From contig NZ_WFLM01000006.1 in assembly GCF_009208775.1 (NCBI RefSeq), positions 1-64,000 of the forward strand: a stretch of 64,000 nt of DNA, given 5' to 3'. Below the pieces are notes generated by a model. It did not search any database, was not told where the DNA came from, and saw only the letters and a list, made by a program, of their open reading frames with translations. Made by a program: the position numbers and the translations under genes. The DNA is from Silvanigrella paludirubra (GTDB lineage: Bacteria > Bdellovibrionota_B > Oligoflexia > Silvanigrellales > Silvanigrellaceae). This document shows positions 45,072 to 53,469 of the stretch, piece by piece. Positions within the stretch are counted from its first letter, which is position 1; each line of letters opens with the position of its first letter.

Positions 45072-46370
45072 ATGCTAAATACAAGTATAGACACATCAAC
45101 TATTCCACAAAATATAATTAATTTAACTCCAAAAACATTATCTTTAGTTCCACCTCTTTCGGAATTTATTTCTGAAAACCCAATGGGAAAATATAATAAT
45201 AGTACTTTTTGTTTATTTTCGAAAGAATGGCTAAATTTACAATTATTTAATTCAAGAGTTTTAATGCTTCCTATTGCAAAAGAATCTTTTACGGATCTAT
45301 ATGGCGAATTTAAAGAAGAATACAAATCAGAAATAGAAGATGTTATAAAATGCATGAAAGAAATAAGAGATCTTTCCAACATATTTGGAAATCCAAATGT
45401 ATTAGTTGCACAAATTTCAAAAAATCCAGACATTCTATTTACGGATAAAGTTCCAACTGAAATTTACACTCATATTGTTTGGTTTGCTGGAAAAGTTTAT
45501 AGAGTGGCAAACAGCTTTACACAAACATATACTTATCTTCAAAAAGAATATGATAGATTTCTTTCTGCTACTTCAGATAGTGAAAAAACATACATAGCGA
45601 AACGTTTAACTCTTGAAATTAAGGAGTTTATGTCGGGCCCTGGTGGACTCATAGAAAAAGCAAAAAGCATGCTTAAATTAACAAGCGACTTAATTAAAAG
45701 ACTCGCTGAATTTGATATTGTTATGACCGAAAAAAATGAAAGATTAATTGCTTATTCAAATAGCTCTTCTCAATTTCTTGAAGAAGCAAGAAATGAATAT
45801 AATGATGACATTGAAAGAATTAAAGTCCTTGGTCAGGCAGCAGCAGCAGCTCATAAAGAATGGGAAGACTATACGATTGCAGCTACAACTACATCTGTTG
45901 GACTTCTTATCCTAACCTTAGGAATTGCTCTGCCAATATCAGCAATTCTTGGAGGCACTTTAGGAGCAAAAGCTGCCGAAGCATTAAAGATGTATGATAA
46001 ATATGTAGCTGATCAACAAAATACCCAAGTGGATGCCGCTAAAAAAGCACGTCTTATTTCTGATTTAGAATATTTTAATCTTGTGGAAAACGATACAAAA
46101 AATGCGTGCAGTAGATTCGTAGTTCAACTTAAAAAAGTAGAAGGAGCTTGGCTTCAAATTTATGGTGATCTTAAACACATTGCAGAAAGCACAGATTATC
46201 AACCAGAAAACTTAGACCAAATTAGTATTATGTTCCAAAATTTATTATTAACAGAAGCTTATAACGACTGGCAATCTATCAAAGAAAAGGCAAGTGAATA
46301 TACTCAAAATTCATTAATTAACTTTTTACCACCTGTAAAACTAGGAAGTCCTATTCCACAAAATGCTTAA
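45072..46370 (+). CDS. Helical pore-forming-toxin-like protein (Hbl/XaxA/ClyA-type fold, tentative)
   Basis: The roughly 432-aa protein starts at ATG 45072 behind AAAGGA; an earlier TTG would place that site inside the gene. It is predicted almost wholly alpha-helical with long amphipathic helices. One central hydrophobic stretch at about residues 267-305 (TTTSVGLLILTLGIALPISA, then ILGGTLGAKAAEA) is flanked by coiled-coil arms. No signal peptide is present. This layout is that of the alpha pore-forming toxins: Bacillus Hbl/Nhe, Vibrio MakA, Xenorhabdus XaxA and ClyA. The Ala-rich QAAAAAHKEWEDYT just before the hydrophobic hairpin fits that pattern. No second subunit gene is nearby. Family membership is inferred from architecture, not homology. 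Confidence 0.6.
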   Translation: MLNTSIDTSTIPQNIINLTPKTLSLVPPLSEFISENPMGKYNNSTFCLFSKEWLNLQLFNSRVLMLPIAKESFTDLYGEFKEEYKSEIEDVIKCMKEIRDLSNIFGNPNVLVAQISKNPDILFTDKVPTEIYTHIVWFAGKVYRVANSFTQTYTYLQKEYDRFLSATSDSEKTYIAKRLTLEIKEFMSGPGGLIEKAKSMLKLTSDLIKRLAEFDIVMTEKNERLIAYSNSSSQFLEEARNEYNDDIERIKVLGQAAAAAHKEWEDYTIAATTTSVGLLILTLGIALPISAILGGTLGAKAAEALKMYDKYVADQQNTQVDAAKKARLISDLEYFNLVENDTKNACSRFVVQLKKVEGAWLQIYGDLKHIAESTDYQPENLDQISIMFQNLLLTEAYNDWQSIKEKASEYTQNSLINFLPPVKLGSPIPQNA

Positions 46371-46387
46371 TACTTAAGTTATATAAA

Positions 46388-46477
46388 TGGCGGAGAGCGA
46401 GGGATTCGAACCCTCGGTACCCTTGCGAGCACGCCTGATTTCGAATCAGGTACATTCAACCACTCTGCCAGCTCTCC
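46388..46477 (-). tRNA. tRNA-Ser (anticodon CGA)
   Basis: Read on the minus strand the 90-base gene has acceptor GGAGAGC/CTCTCC-type pairing, anticodon stem CCTGA/TCAGG with loop TTCGAAA giving CGA, a long class II variable arm (GTGCTCGCAAGGGTAC) and T arm GAGGGTTCGAATCCCTC. The CCA end is encoded. The long variable arm confirms a serine tRNA. Confidence 0.95.
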
Positions 46478-46497
46478 AGAATAGGTTTTTGTTGTGT

Positions 46498-46527
46498 AGC
46501 ATACTTTGATCGAAGAAATCAATTCAA
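46498..46527 (-). promoter_or_regulatory. Possible promoter of tRNA-Ser
   Basis: On the minus strand TTGAAT (46527-46522) and TATGCT (46503-46498) are separated by 18 bases, placing the start about 14 bases before the mature tRNA. The -35 lies inside the end of the upstream lytic transglycosylase gene. Confidence 0.4.
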
Positions 46528-48471
46528 AGACTGTTTTTGCTTTTTTCTAGTTCCTGAAGTAGCTACTTTTTTAGAAGAGGCAGATTTTTTTCGCAAAGCA
46601 GATGAAGTCGTTTGTTTTTTTGCTTTGGTAAATGCTTTTGATTTAGATGAATTTTGAGCTACTTTTATATGACTACTTTTTGAAGATACATGATGAATAG
46701 ATTGATTATTTTTTGCAGACATTTTTTTGCTAAATTTTTTAGATGAAAATTTGTTGCTCGTAAAACGATCATACTGTCCTGTTCCTAAAGAAATAGGAAT
46801 ATAAACCAATTGCCCTTTTCTTAAATGAGAATTCATTTTAAGTTTTGAATTTGCGTGAAGAACAGATGCTGCATTAATACGATAACGAGCAGCAAATGCA
46901 GCAAGGGTTTCTCTACGATTAATTCGAGCTGTAACAATATATTTATTTGATGCTTCTGGAAGAGAGTTCATCGCCATTAAAGCATTTTCATATTTACTTG
47001 CAGGAACTTCTAAGTCAAAATGACCTTCTGAAGTAGCATGTGGTGGAGGCGTAATTCCTAAACGTAGTTCTGGATTTAAAGACTCTAAAACATTTTTATC
47101 TACATTCAAACTTTTTGCTAAATCAGCCAATGAAATAGAACGTTTTACCGGAATTGTTTTTGATGCCGCAGGTGTTGGCGCATCGGTGGTATCAAAACCA
47201 AATTTCTCAGGATTTTTAGAAATTATCATAGCCGCAATTAGTTTTGGAACATAGTCAGCTGTTTCTTTATTCACAACTCCCATAGAGGTTAATTGGAAAA
47301 AAGAAGAGTCCGTTCCATAATTTTTAAGAGTTCTGCTAACAAGACCAGGACCACCGTTATAACTTGCCGCTGCTAAATGCCAGCTTCCAAATTTGCTGTA
47401 AAGTTTTGACAAATAATTTGCAGCCGCCTTCGTTGATTTTTTAAGATCACGGCGTTCATCTAAATAATCATTAATAATTAATCCGTTTTCTCGAGCGGTT
47501 GCAGGCATGAATTGCCATAAGCCTACGGCACCAACATAACTCAATGCTTTTGAGCTATAACCAGATTCGATCATGGATAAATAAATTAAATCCGTTGGCA
47601 AACCATTTTGCTTTAATATTTCTTCCATTTGTGGAATGAGAGCATTACCCCTTCTCATCCAAAGAACAAAACTTTTTCTTCCGCTATTTCTAAAATAACT
47701 TATCCATTGTAAAACTTGATTATTAATAACGACGGGAAAATCAAATCCAGTTTTTTCAATAGATGGATAAACAACACGTATAAATTCATTTGTTCGAGCT
47801 TGAACCAATGCTTTATTTTTTGCTGCTTGGGTTTTGTATTCATTTCCATTTGAAGCAAGCCATTGTTGATCAAATTGTGTCTTCCAAGATTCATAATAAA
47901 CATTGTCTTCGCATAATAAAATACTATCATTTGGATGAACGGAAGAAACCATTTTTGAATTTGAATCAAATTCATCTGGAGACTCAGCAACTAAAGCATT
48001 ATCTGAAGAATTAAAAACAAGATTTTCGCCATCTTCTACATCATCGGGAAGTAAAGCGGTATCGTTCATTTTTAATTCAAGATCATTTTCAGATTTTGTC
48101 TTTTCAGAGGGAGCATAAGCTACGACTTTTTTTATATTGTTTGGTTTCGAAGCTTTTACCGTTTTAGATTCAACTTTTAATTCTTTTTTAGGATTTACAG
48201 TTTTGATATTATTCTTTTTTAGACTTGAATCTTCATTTTCATCTAATTTTACAATTTCTGAAGTTCCTGTATTTTCTTTACTTGAAATTGCAGAAGGTTC
48301 AGATGATAAAAAAAGTTCTGAAGACTTAGGATTCATGCTACTTTGGCAGCTTACAATTAAGGGTGAAAGAAAAAGGGGAAAAAGCAAATTTTTAATGATT
48401 TGTTTTTTATTTAAGCTTTTCAAATTTGGTTTTTCACCTAAGTGATTGATTTTCTTAATATTCACCTTCAT
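46519..48471 (-). CDS. MltD-like lytic transglycosylase lipoprotein with LysM domain
   Basis: The 650-aa protein starts with a long basic stretch, then a hydrophobic core and lipobox LSPLIVSC (Cys about 42). A Ser/Lys-rich linker follows. Residues about 285-430 are an SLT family 1 lytic transglycosylase: LPTDLIYLSMIESGYSSKAL (catalytic Glu in MIESG), GAVGLWQFMPATARENGLII, DERRDLKKSTKAAANYLSKL and LAAASYNGGPGLVSRTLKNY. A carboxy-terminal LysM-like module follows (NRRETLAAFAARYRINAASV, LRKGQLVYIP), then a Lys/Ser-rich tail. It would cleave peptidoglycan while anchored in a membrane, as MltD does. The very basic tail of about 80 residues is unusual. Confidence 0.9.
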   Translation of the reverse strand: MKVNIKKINHLGEKPNLKSLNKKQIIKNLLFPLFLSPLIVSCQSSMNPKSSELFLSSEPSAISSKENTGTSEIVKLDENEDSSLKKNNIKTVNPKKELKVESKTVKASKPNNIKKVVAYAPSEKTKSENDLELKMNDTALLPDDVEDGENLVFNSSDNALVAESPDEFDSNSKMVSSVHPNDSILLCEDNVYYESWKTQFDQQWLASNGNEYKTQAAKNKALVQARTNEFIRVVYPSIEKTGFDFPVVINNQVLQWISYFRNSGRKSFVLWMRRGNALIPQMEEILKQNGLPTDLIYLSMIESGYSSKALSYVGAVGLWQFMPATARENGLIINDYLDERRDLKKSTKAAANYLSKLYSKFGSWHLAAASYNGGPGLVSRTLKNYGTDSSFFQLTSMGVVNKETADYVPKLIAAMIISKNPEKFGFDTTDAPTPAASKTIPVKRSISLADLAKSLNVDKNVLESLNPELRLGITPPPHATSEGHFDLEVPASKYENALMAMNSLPEASNKYIVTARINRRETLAAFAARYRINAASVLHANSKLKMNSHLRKGQLVYIPISLGTGQYDRFTSNKFSSKKFSKKMSAKNNQSIHHVSSKSSHIKVAQNSSKSKAFTKAKKQTTSSALRKKSASSKKVATSGTRKKQKQSLN

Positions 48472-48551
48472 GGCTCCGTTTCATGACAGATACTCTTAAA
48501 CAGTTATCGGCATGACTGCTCTTCAGTTTATATGTTACAAAATTTGAATTG

Positions 48552-48567
48552 GTGTTGATATCAACAC
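48552..48567. promoter_or_regulatory. Perfect 16-base palindrome between divergent genes
   Basis: GTGTTGATATCAACAC is a perfect palindrome with no loop, lying in the intergenic region between the mltD-like gene (leftward) and the DUF2797 gene (rightward). The form is that of an operator for a dimeric regulator. No regulator gene is adjacent and the binding protein is unknown. Confidence 0.5.
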
Positions 48568-48611
48568 TTTCTTACCTTCATGTTTAGTCTTTGACGAAAA
48601 GGGTGTCAATC

Positions 48612-49544
48612 TTGAATTATCTAATCCAAAAGAAGAATTTGCCTATTTCAAAACTGTTTACAAATTTTGATACTAGTTTGATAAAACTTTCAGCAAACAC
48701 TTTAGAAGACATTCAAAACTTAAAAGAAAAAATAATTTCAATTCAAGTAAAATACAATTTAGATGAAAAAGAAGCTTTAAAAACAGGATTAAAAATAAAA
48801 ATTAAACATTCAGGATTATTTCAATGCACATCTTGCAAAAAAAATATAAAAAAACTTTTTGAAGGATTCTGTTTTCCCTGTTTTAAGAAAAAAGCATCTG
48901 CAGATAGATGTATTATGAGCCCTAATTTATGTCATTATAATTTAGGAACATGCCGTGAACCTTTATGGGGTGAAGAGTATTGTTATCAACCTCATTATGT
49001 TTATTTATCTTATACAGACAAATTTAAAGTAGGAATAACAAGGCAAACTCAAATTCCAACAAGATGGATTGATCAAGGCGCAAGCTCAGCAGCTCTTTTA
49101 GCTAAAGTAACATCAAGACACCAGGCAGGAATTATTGAACATAATTTAAAAGAAATTTTACATGATAAAAGCCATTGGTTAAACATGTTAAAAAATGGAA
49201 ATAAAAGACCTTCTTTAGAGGAATTTCAAGATAAAATATCCTTCATATTTAATTGGATAAAACAGAATGAAATTTTTCAAAATAAAGAAATTATTGTTGA
49301 TACACCAGCACATTTAAAATTAAGTGATCAAATTGAATATTTTCATTCACCAGTCATAGTGAATTTAAATTATGATATACCCAGTGAAGTTTTAAAATTT
49401 AAGTCTATAAATCTTGATAAATCAAGTGAAATAGAAGGAATCATAACTGGGATAAAAGGACAATATATTTTTTTAGGCGAAAATGTTTTTAACATGCGAA
49501 GACATGAAGGATATATTGTCGATTTAGATTTAGAAGAAATTTAA
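48612..49544 (+). CDS. DUF2797 family protein
   Basis: The protein has the DUF2797 pattern. A Cys-rich zinc-like region comes first (CTSCKKNIKKLFEGFCFPCF), then CIMSPNLCHYNLGTCREPLW and HYVYLSYTDKFKVGITRQTQ. The family hallmark IPTRWIDQGASSAALLAKV follows directly. The KVGITR/RW pattern recalls GIY-YIG-like nucleases, but no function is established to my knowledge. The start is uncertain: no ATG is near. TTG at 48612 has AAAAGGG seven bases upstream, while GTG 48603 and TTG 48591 would add three or seven residues. It is divergent from the mltD-like gene across a palindrome and ends in a strong bidirectional hairpin. Confidence 0.8.
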   Translation: MNYLIQKKNLPISKLFTNFDTSLIKLSANTLEDIQNLKEKIISIQVKYNLDEKEALKTGLKIKIKHSGLFQCTSCKKNIKKLFEGFCFPCFKKKASADRCIMSPNLCHYNLGTCREPLWGEEYCYQPHYVYLSYTDKFKVGITRQTQIPTRWIDQGASSAALLAKVTSRHQAGIIEHNLKEILHDKSHWLNMLKNGNKRPSLEEFQDKISFIFNWIKQNEIFQNKEIIVDTPAHLKLSDQIEYFHSPVIVNLNYDIPSEVLKFKSINLDKSSEIEGIITGIKGQYIFLGENVFNMRRHEGYIVDLDLEEI

Positions 49545-49574
49545 ATAATAAGGAGGATTCCTTATTATTTAAAT
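49539..49574. terminator. Bidirectional terminator after the DUF2797 gene
   Basis: ATTTAAATAATAAGGA (49539-49554) and TCCTTATTATTTAAAT (49559-49574) form a perfect 16-base-pair stem with a four-base GGAT loop. It overlaps the stop codons of both convergent genes. Confidence 0.75.
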
Positions 49575-50419
49575 GATCCTCGAACATGAATACCATGTTC
49601 TCTAAAAGTATTTTTACAATCGTTTCCTGATAAATCACATTTCGTAATTTCTGTTTTTACCCTCATAGGTTTTTCATCATTGAAATTCCCTTCCAAAAAT
49701 TGCCTTCTTGTATAAAATCCAGTATCCGTAAAAAATAAATCATCTGTATAAAATTTAAATGGTTTTGTTATAGATACGATTTTATCATTTTTAAAGTGAT
49801 ATAATTTACCAACACGACTTACAGCATAGCCTTCAAAATTATCATTAAAAGAAATTGAAGTAATAGAATCGTTAATTTCTCCTATTACTTTACAATTCCA
49901 TGCAAACTCAGAACATCTTTTAATGAAAGAAGTATACATTCCATTGTTTTCATCTTTTACTTCTGCAAAATATGTTGATTTACCAGTATAGGAAACATAA
50001 ATTATTTTTCTATCCGCTTTTGTTATTGTTTTTACAAAGACATTATTTTCATAATAGTCAATGTTTAAATCTTTTTTTGCAACAAAACCTTTGCCATTAT
50101 CTTGAAAAGAAATACCTACAATATCTGCACTTGTATCTGGAGTCGTAATAGGAACACATTTTAATGTTTCCATGCTACATGCATGCAAAGAATATTTATT
50201 ATCTTCTGGAATATATTTTGAAAGATAAAAATTATTGCCAGTATAGTTTATTAAAGTTGTTGTGCTGACTAAAGACATTAAAGTTTTAACATATTTATCA
50301 TTTTCATAATAATCTAAGTTTGTATCATCTTTTAAAATAATCCCTTTAGAAGCATGAGAAAAATTTGAAACTTGTGAAACAACTAAAAGTGTGAAAATTG
50401 ATTTAAGAACACTTTTCAT
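49565..50419 (-). CDS. Secreted repeat protein of unknown function
   Basis: The 284-aa protein has a signal peptide (SIFTLLVVSQVSNFSHASKG, cleavage after SHA). The mature part repeats a module of about 95 residues: KGIILKDDTNLDYYENDKYV and KGFVAKKDLNIDYYENNVFV are clearly related, each followed by a YTGNNFYLS or YTGKSTYFA strand pair and a Cys pair (CSMETLKC, CSEFAWNC). A third, more diverged copy begins EGYAVSRVGKLYHFKND and ends with CDLSGNDC. The strand pattern suggests blades of a beta-propeller or a repeated beta-domain, with one disulfide per repeat. I do not recognise a named family. It is probably periplasmic or secreted. Confidence 0.65.
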   Translation of the reverse strand: MKSVLKSIFTLLVVSQVSNFSHASKGIILKDDTNLDYYENDKYVKTLMSLVSTTTLINYTGNNFYLSKYIPEDNKYSLHACSMETLKCVPITTPDTSADIVGISFQDNGKGFVAKKDLNIDYYENNVFVKTITKADRKIIYVSYTGKSTYFAEVKDENNGMYTSFIKRCSEFAWNCKVIGEINDSITSISFNDNFEGYAVSRVGKLYHFKNDKIVSITKPFKFYTDDLFFTDTGFYTRRQFLEGNFNDEKPMRVKTEITKCDLSGNDCKNTFREHGIHVRGSFK

Positions 50420-50620
50420 AACATTATCCCTTCCTATTTATTTTTGAAGCATTATAAAATATTTTTTAAAATTTAACATTAAAATTGTACATACTTTTGA
50501 CATTAAAAATAAATATTATTTTATATATTCTTCTTACTTATAAATATAAAGGAAGTTTATTAAATTTGAATTGTTTTATAAATATTATATTTCATTATCA
50601 ATATTTTATTATAAAATGAA

Positions 50621-51118
50621 TTAACTTTTCATATTCACAAATTGCATAGGAATTTTTAATTCTTGTTGTTTTTCTTTTAATAGAGATATCACACTTTGAA
50701 GATCATCAATTTTTTTTCCTGTAACACGAATTTGTTTATCTTGAATTTGTGTATCTACTTTAATCTTAGAATCTTTGATCGTTTTTGTTATTTTTTTTGC
50801 TACGTCTGTTTCAAGACCTTGTTTCACTTTTATATTTTGACTCATCATCATACCACCTATGGGTTTAATTTTATCAATATCTAAGGAAACAAGATCTATT
50901 CCTCTTTTTAATAATTTTGAGTTAACAATATCTGCCATTGCAATAACGTGTGTTTCAGAATCGGCAGTTAATTTCATTTCTACTTTTTGTTTATCTAAAA
51001 CGAGTTCGTATTTTTTTCCTTTAAAATCATATCGAGAAGCAATCTCTTTTTGCGCTTGATTTACGGCGTTATCTATTTCTTGAATACTAACTTCAGACAC
51101 AATATCAAAACTTGGCAT
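50621..51118 (-). CDS. YajQ-family nucleotide-binding protein
   Basis: The 165-aa protein matches YajQ throughout: MPSFDIVSEVSIQEIDNAVN, ASRYDFKGKKYELVLDKQKV, SKLLKRGIDLVSLDIDKIKP, GMMMSQNIKVKQGLETDVAK and VRVTGKK-type ending IRVTGKKIDDLQSVI. Length is normal. In Xanthomonas and Pseudomonas a homologue binds cyclic di-GMP; other homologues bind nucleic acids or nucleotides. The genes around it give no further hint. It precedes nothing obviously co-regulated, with the thiamine-binding-fold gene 32 bases upstream on the same strand as a likely operon partner. Confidence 0.95.
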   Translation of the reverse strand: MPSFDIVSEVSIQEIDNAVNQAQKEIASRYDFKGKKYELVLDKQKVEMKLTADSETHVIAMADIVNSKLLKRGIDLVSLDIDKIKPIGGMMMSQNIKVKQGLETDVAKKITKTIKDSKIKVDTQIQDKQIRVTGKKIDDLQSVISLLKEKQQELKIPMQFVNMKS

Positions 51119-51150
51119 TATTAAGGCTCCTTTATTTATTTAATCTTTAA

Positions 51151-51456
51151 TTAACGGTACTTTTCTATTTTTTCAGAAATAGAAACACCTGTTGGTCGAT
51201 AGTGTATTTTAATATATGTCATCACTTCAAGTGCCCCATTTTGAATACAGGCATCTTGTGCTTGTTTTATAAGCTCAAGCAATTGATCTTGAGTGCCTTC
51301 TAAAGTCGTCTCCATAGGTCCGACCTCATATTTAATGCCTGACTTTTGAACAACTTCAATTGCCTTGTCAACAATTTCATAGCTATTTAAGCCATCCGGA
51401 ACTTTAGGAATGACTTGGAATGCCATACTAATTGTAGGATTTGTTTTTTGAATCAT
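51151..51456 (-). CDS. DUF77/MTH1187-type thiamine-binding-fold protein
   Basis: The protein of about 101 aa matches the MTH1187/YkoF-like family: ISMAFQVIPKVPDGLNSYEI, VVQKSGIKYEVGPMETTLEG and CIQNGALEVMTYIKIHYRP. Members bind thiamine or a related compound and are often linked with thiamine uptake, but no thiamine gene lies here. The start ATG at 51456 is favoured: an upstream TTG frame would run through a perfect extended -10 element (TGGTATAAT), which must lie before the start of transcription. YajQ follows 32 bases downstream on the same strand. Confidence 0.8.
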   Translation of the reverse strand: MIQKTNPTISMAFQVIPKVPDGLNSYEIVDKAIEVVQKSGIKYEVGPMETTLEGTQDQLLELIKQAQDACIQNGALEVMTYIKIHYRPTGVSISEKIEKYR

Positions 51457-51483
51457 GATAGTATCCCAAACGTTTAGTTGATA

Positions 51484-51492
51484 ATTATACCA
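51484..51492 (-). promoter_or_regulatory. Extended -10 promoter of the DUF77 gene
   Basis: On the minus strand TGGTATAAT is a perfect TGnTATAAT extended -10, 27 bases before the ATG at 51456. A -35 match is poor, which extended -10 promoters tolerate. It probably drives the DUF77-yajQ pair. Confidence 0.6.
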
Positions 51493-51512
51493 CTTCAAAT
51501 CGGAGATTAATC

Positions 51513-51821
51513 ATGATTTTATATGAAGTCACGTGTATTTTAAAAGAAAAAAAAATTGAAGAAGATTTTGTAAAATATATGACCACAAAACATGTTAAAG
51601 AAGTATTTGATACAGGCTGTTTTTTCAATGCCTCTTTTATAAAAACTGAGAATCCCCTTATTTATAGATCAAGTTATTTTGTTAAAAATAAAGAACTTCT
51701 TGATAATTATGTTTCAAATTTTGCGCCAAAGCTAAGGCAAGATGTCATAAATAAATTTTCTGAAGGGGCAATTGAATTTCAAAGGACGGTTTGTGAGGTT
51801 TTATTTCACGATTCAATCTAA
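51513..51821 (+). CDS. DUF4286 family protein
   Basis: The 102-aa protein matches the DUF4286 family: MILYEVTCILKEKKIEEDFV, KYMTTKHVKEVFDTGCFFNA and YRSSYFVKNKELLDNYVSNF. The fold is expected to be a small ferredoxin-like alpha/beta protein. Function is unknown. The ATG follows CGGAGATTAATC with a clear ribosome-binding site. It runs divergently from the DUF77 gene, whose promoter overlaps its leader. Its last nine bases overlap the end of the convergent Rieske gene. Confidence 0.8.
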   Translation: MILYEVTCILKEKKIEEDFVKYMTTKHVKEVFDTGCFFNASFIKTENPLIYRSSYFVKNKELLDNYVSNFAPKLRQDVINKFSEGAIEFQRTVCEVLFHDSI

Positions 51822-52148
51822 TTGCACATAAACGAATTTTTCTGCATTTTCTATTTTAATTTCCGTTTTATATACATTTAATGGGATACAAGCAGGTGGA
51901 GCTTTAACAGCTCCATTCTCCGAAATGGAAAAAACAGCTTTATGAAAGGGACATGTGATTTCCGCTTTTTCTGGATTCCACTTTCCTTTTTCTAAAGGTT
52001 TATCTGCATGATTACAATTATTATCAAATGCCCAAACCTTTTCAGTTTGGAAATCTAATACAAATAAAATATCAATATCATCAATATTAAATTTAATTGG
52101 TTTTTCTTTTGATAAATTGCTTAATAAACAGACTTTAAAAAAAGACAT
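51813..52148 (-). CDS. Rieske [2Fe-2S] ferredoxin-like protein
   Basis: The 111-aa protein has the two Rieske cluster motifs: the first as CNHADKPLEKGKW (Cys-x-His) and the second as CPFHKAVFSISENGA (Cys-x-x-His). It is soluble, without signal peptide or membrane helix, so resembles ferredoxin components and NirD-like proteins rather than cytochrome bc1 Rieske proteins. It is the last gene of the suf operon, 23 bases after sufD. Rieske proteins occur at this position in other suf clusters, where the role is unproven; electron donation to the Suf machine is one idea. Confidence 0.9.
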   Translation of the reverse strand: MSFFKVCLLSNLSKEKPIKFNIDDIDILFVLDFQTEKVWAFDNNCNHADKPLEKGKWNPEKAEITCPFHKAVFSISENGAVKAPPACIPLNVYKTEIKIENAEKFVYVQLD

Positions 52149-52171
52149 CTTTCAAAATACCTTCCGTTACA

Positions 52172-53464
52172 TTAAATATCTTGTGGTAATTTTGAAAGAG
52201 CAACATCTAAAGAGTTTTCAGCTAACACAGAAATTAAACTCTCCGATTCTAAATTATTTAGAGATTCTGCTGCAAAACTTTTTACAATAAGTTTACGAGC
52301 TTCTTGCAAAGAAAAACCTCTTGTTGACATATAATAAAGTTGCTTAGAGTCTAATTCACCAGTAGCACTTCCGTGTTTGCAAATGACATCATTTGGTAAA
52401 ATTTCAAGCCGAGGAGAAGCATCAACTCTCGCATTTTTACTTAATAAAAGATTTTTATTATTTTGAAATGCAAAAGTTTTAGGTGCATTTTTCTCAATTT
52501 TCACAAGTCCTTGAAATATGCTTTTTGCTCTTCCTGATAAAATCATTTTTAAATTTAGATTGGAATTCCCGTTTGGTACTTTATGATGTTGAATAGGTTC
52601 ATAATCAAACTTGCCCGTTGTTGCAATTACAGCAACACCAGACTTTGCTTGTGACCTTTCACCTTCAAAGACAATATTTGAAGTTACCCTTGCGTTACCT
52701 TGAGGAAACATAATTTGGGCATCATTAAATTTTGCATTTTCAAAAAGTTTTACAACTCGCTCTAATAAAGAAACAGAGCTTTTATTTTCTTGATTTGAAT
52801 GATGGATCCATAATTGATTTAATTTTGCATTTTCTTGTAAAATAATGGAGTGTCTATGAATAAAAAAGGATGCGCCACCTTCAATTAAAGTAAAATCAGC
52901 TTGACTAGATTTTGATAAAACTATTTTTAAAGAAGAATATGTTTGAGAAAAATTTGGAGATAATTGATTTGAAACAATAACAAACGGAGTTTCAGATCCC
53001 TTTGATTCTATTTTAACTACTATTTCATGAGGAGAGCTCGATTTTAGACGACTTGCTAAAGCAAAACCAATATCACTATTTGGAGCAATGGATTCCACTT
53101 CAAAAGGACTAGAAGAAAATTCTATAATTGATTTAATATTTTTGGACATATAAATATCAGCACAGCCATGACCAATATCTATATAGACAATTCTTTCCAT
53201 TTCATTTTCTAAAGCACTTACAGCAGAATCACCCAATATACTTTTTAGTGAATTTAGCTTTTCAATAAGTTGATCAGAATTTCTGTAGGAAACTTTCCAA
53301 GGTAAAAATTTATTTCTACCTGCCTCAATAGCGCTGTTACCTTGAAAATTTAATACTTCATTTTGAGGTAAGAAAAAGTTTTCTGGATTTGTTTTTCTCC
53401 AGCTTTCTTCAGGATATGTTGGACATAAAGCTAATTTTTGAGAATCTAGATTGTCAATTGTCAT
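52172..53464 (-). CDS. sufD: Fe-S assembly scaffold protein SufD
   Basis: The 430-aa protein is the SufD-type paralogue of SufB. The C-terminal part carries the beta-helix core ending DASPRLEILPNDVICKHGSA followed by TGELDSKQLYYMSTRGFSLQ and EARKLIVKSFAAE. The N-terminal 100 residues are more variable, as usual for SufD. With SufB and SufC it forms the SufBC2D complex that builds Fe-S clusters. It lies five bases after the sufB stop. Length is usual for the family. Confidence 0.93.
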   Translation of the reverse strand: MTIDNLDSQKLALCPTYPEESWRKTNPENFFLPQNEVLNFQGNSAIEAGRNKFLPWKVSYRNSDQLIEKLNSLKSILGDSAVSALENEMERIVYIDIGHGCADIYMSKNIKSIIEFSSSPFEVESIAPNSDIGFALASRLKSSSPHEIVVKIESKGSETPFVIVSNQLSPNFSQTYSSLKIVLSKSSQADFTLIEGGASFFIHRHSIILQENAKLNQLWIHHSNQENKSSVSLLERVVKLFENAKFNDAQIMFPQGNARVTSNIVFEGERSQAKSGVAVIATTGKFDYEPIQHHKVPNGNSNLNLKMILSGRAKSIFQGLVKIEKNAPKTFAFQNNKNLLLSKNARVDASPRLEILPNDVICKHGSATGELDSKQLYYMSTRGFSLQEARKLIVKSFAAESLNNLESESLISVLAENSLDVALSKLPQDI

Positions 53465-53469
53465 GAGAT

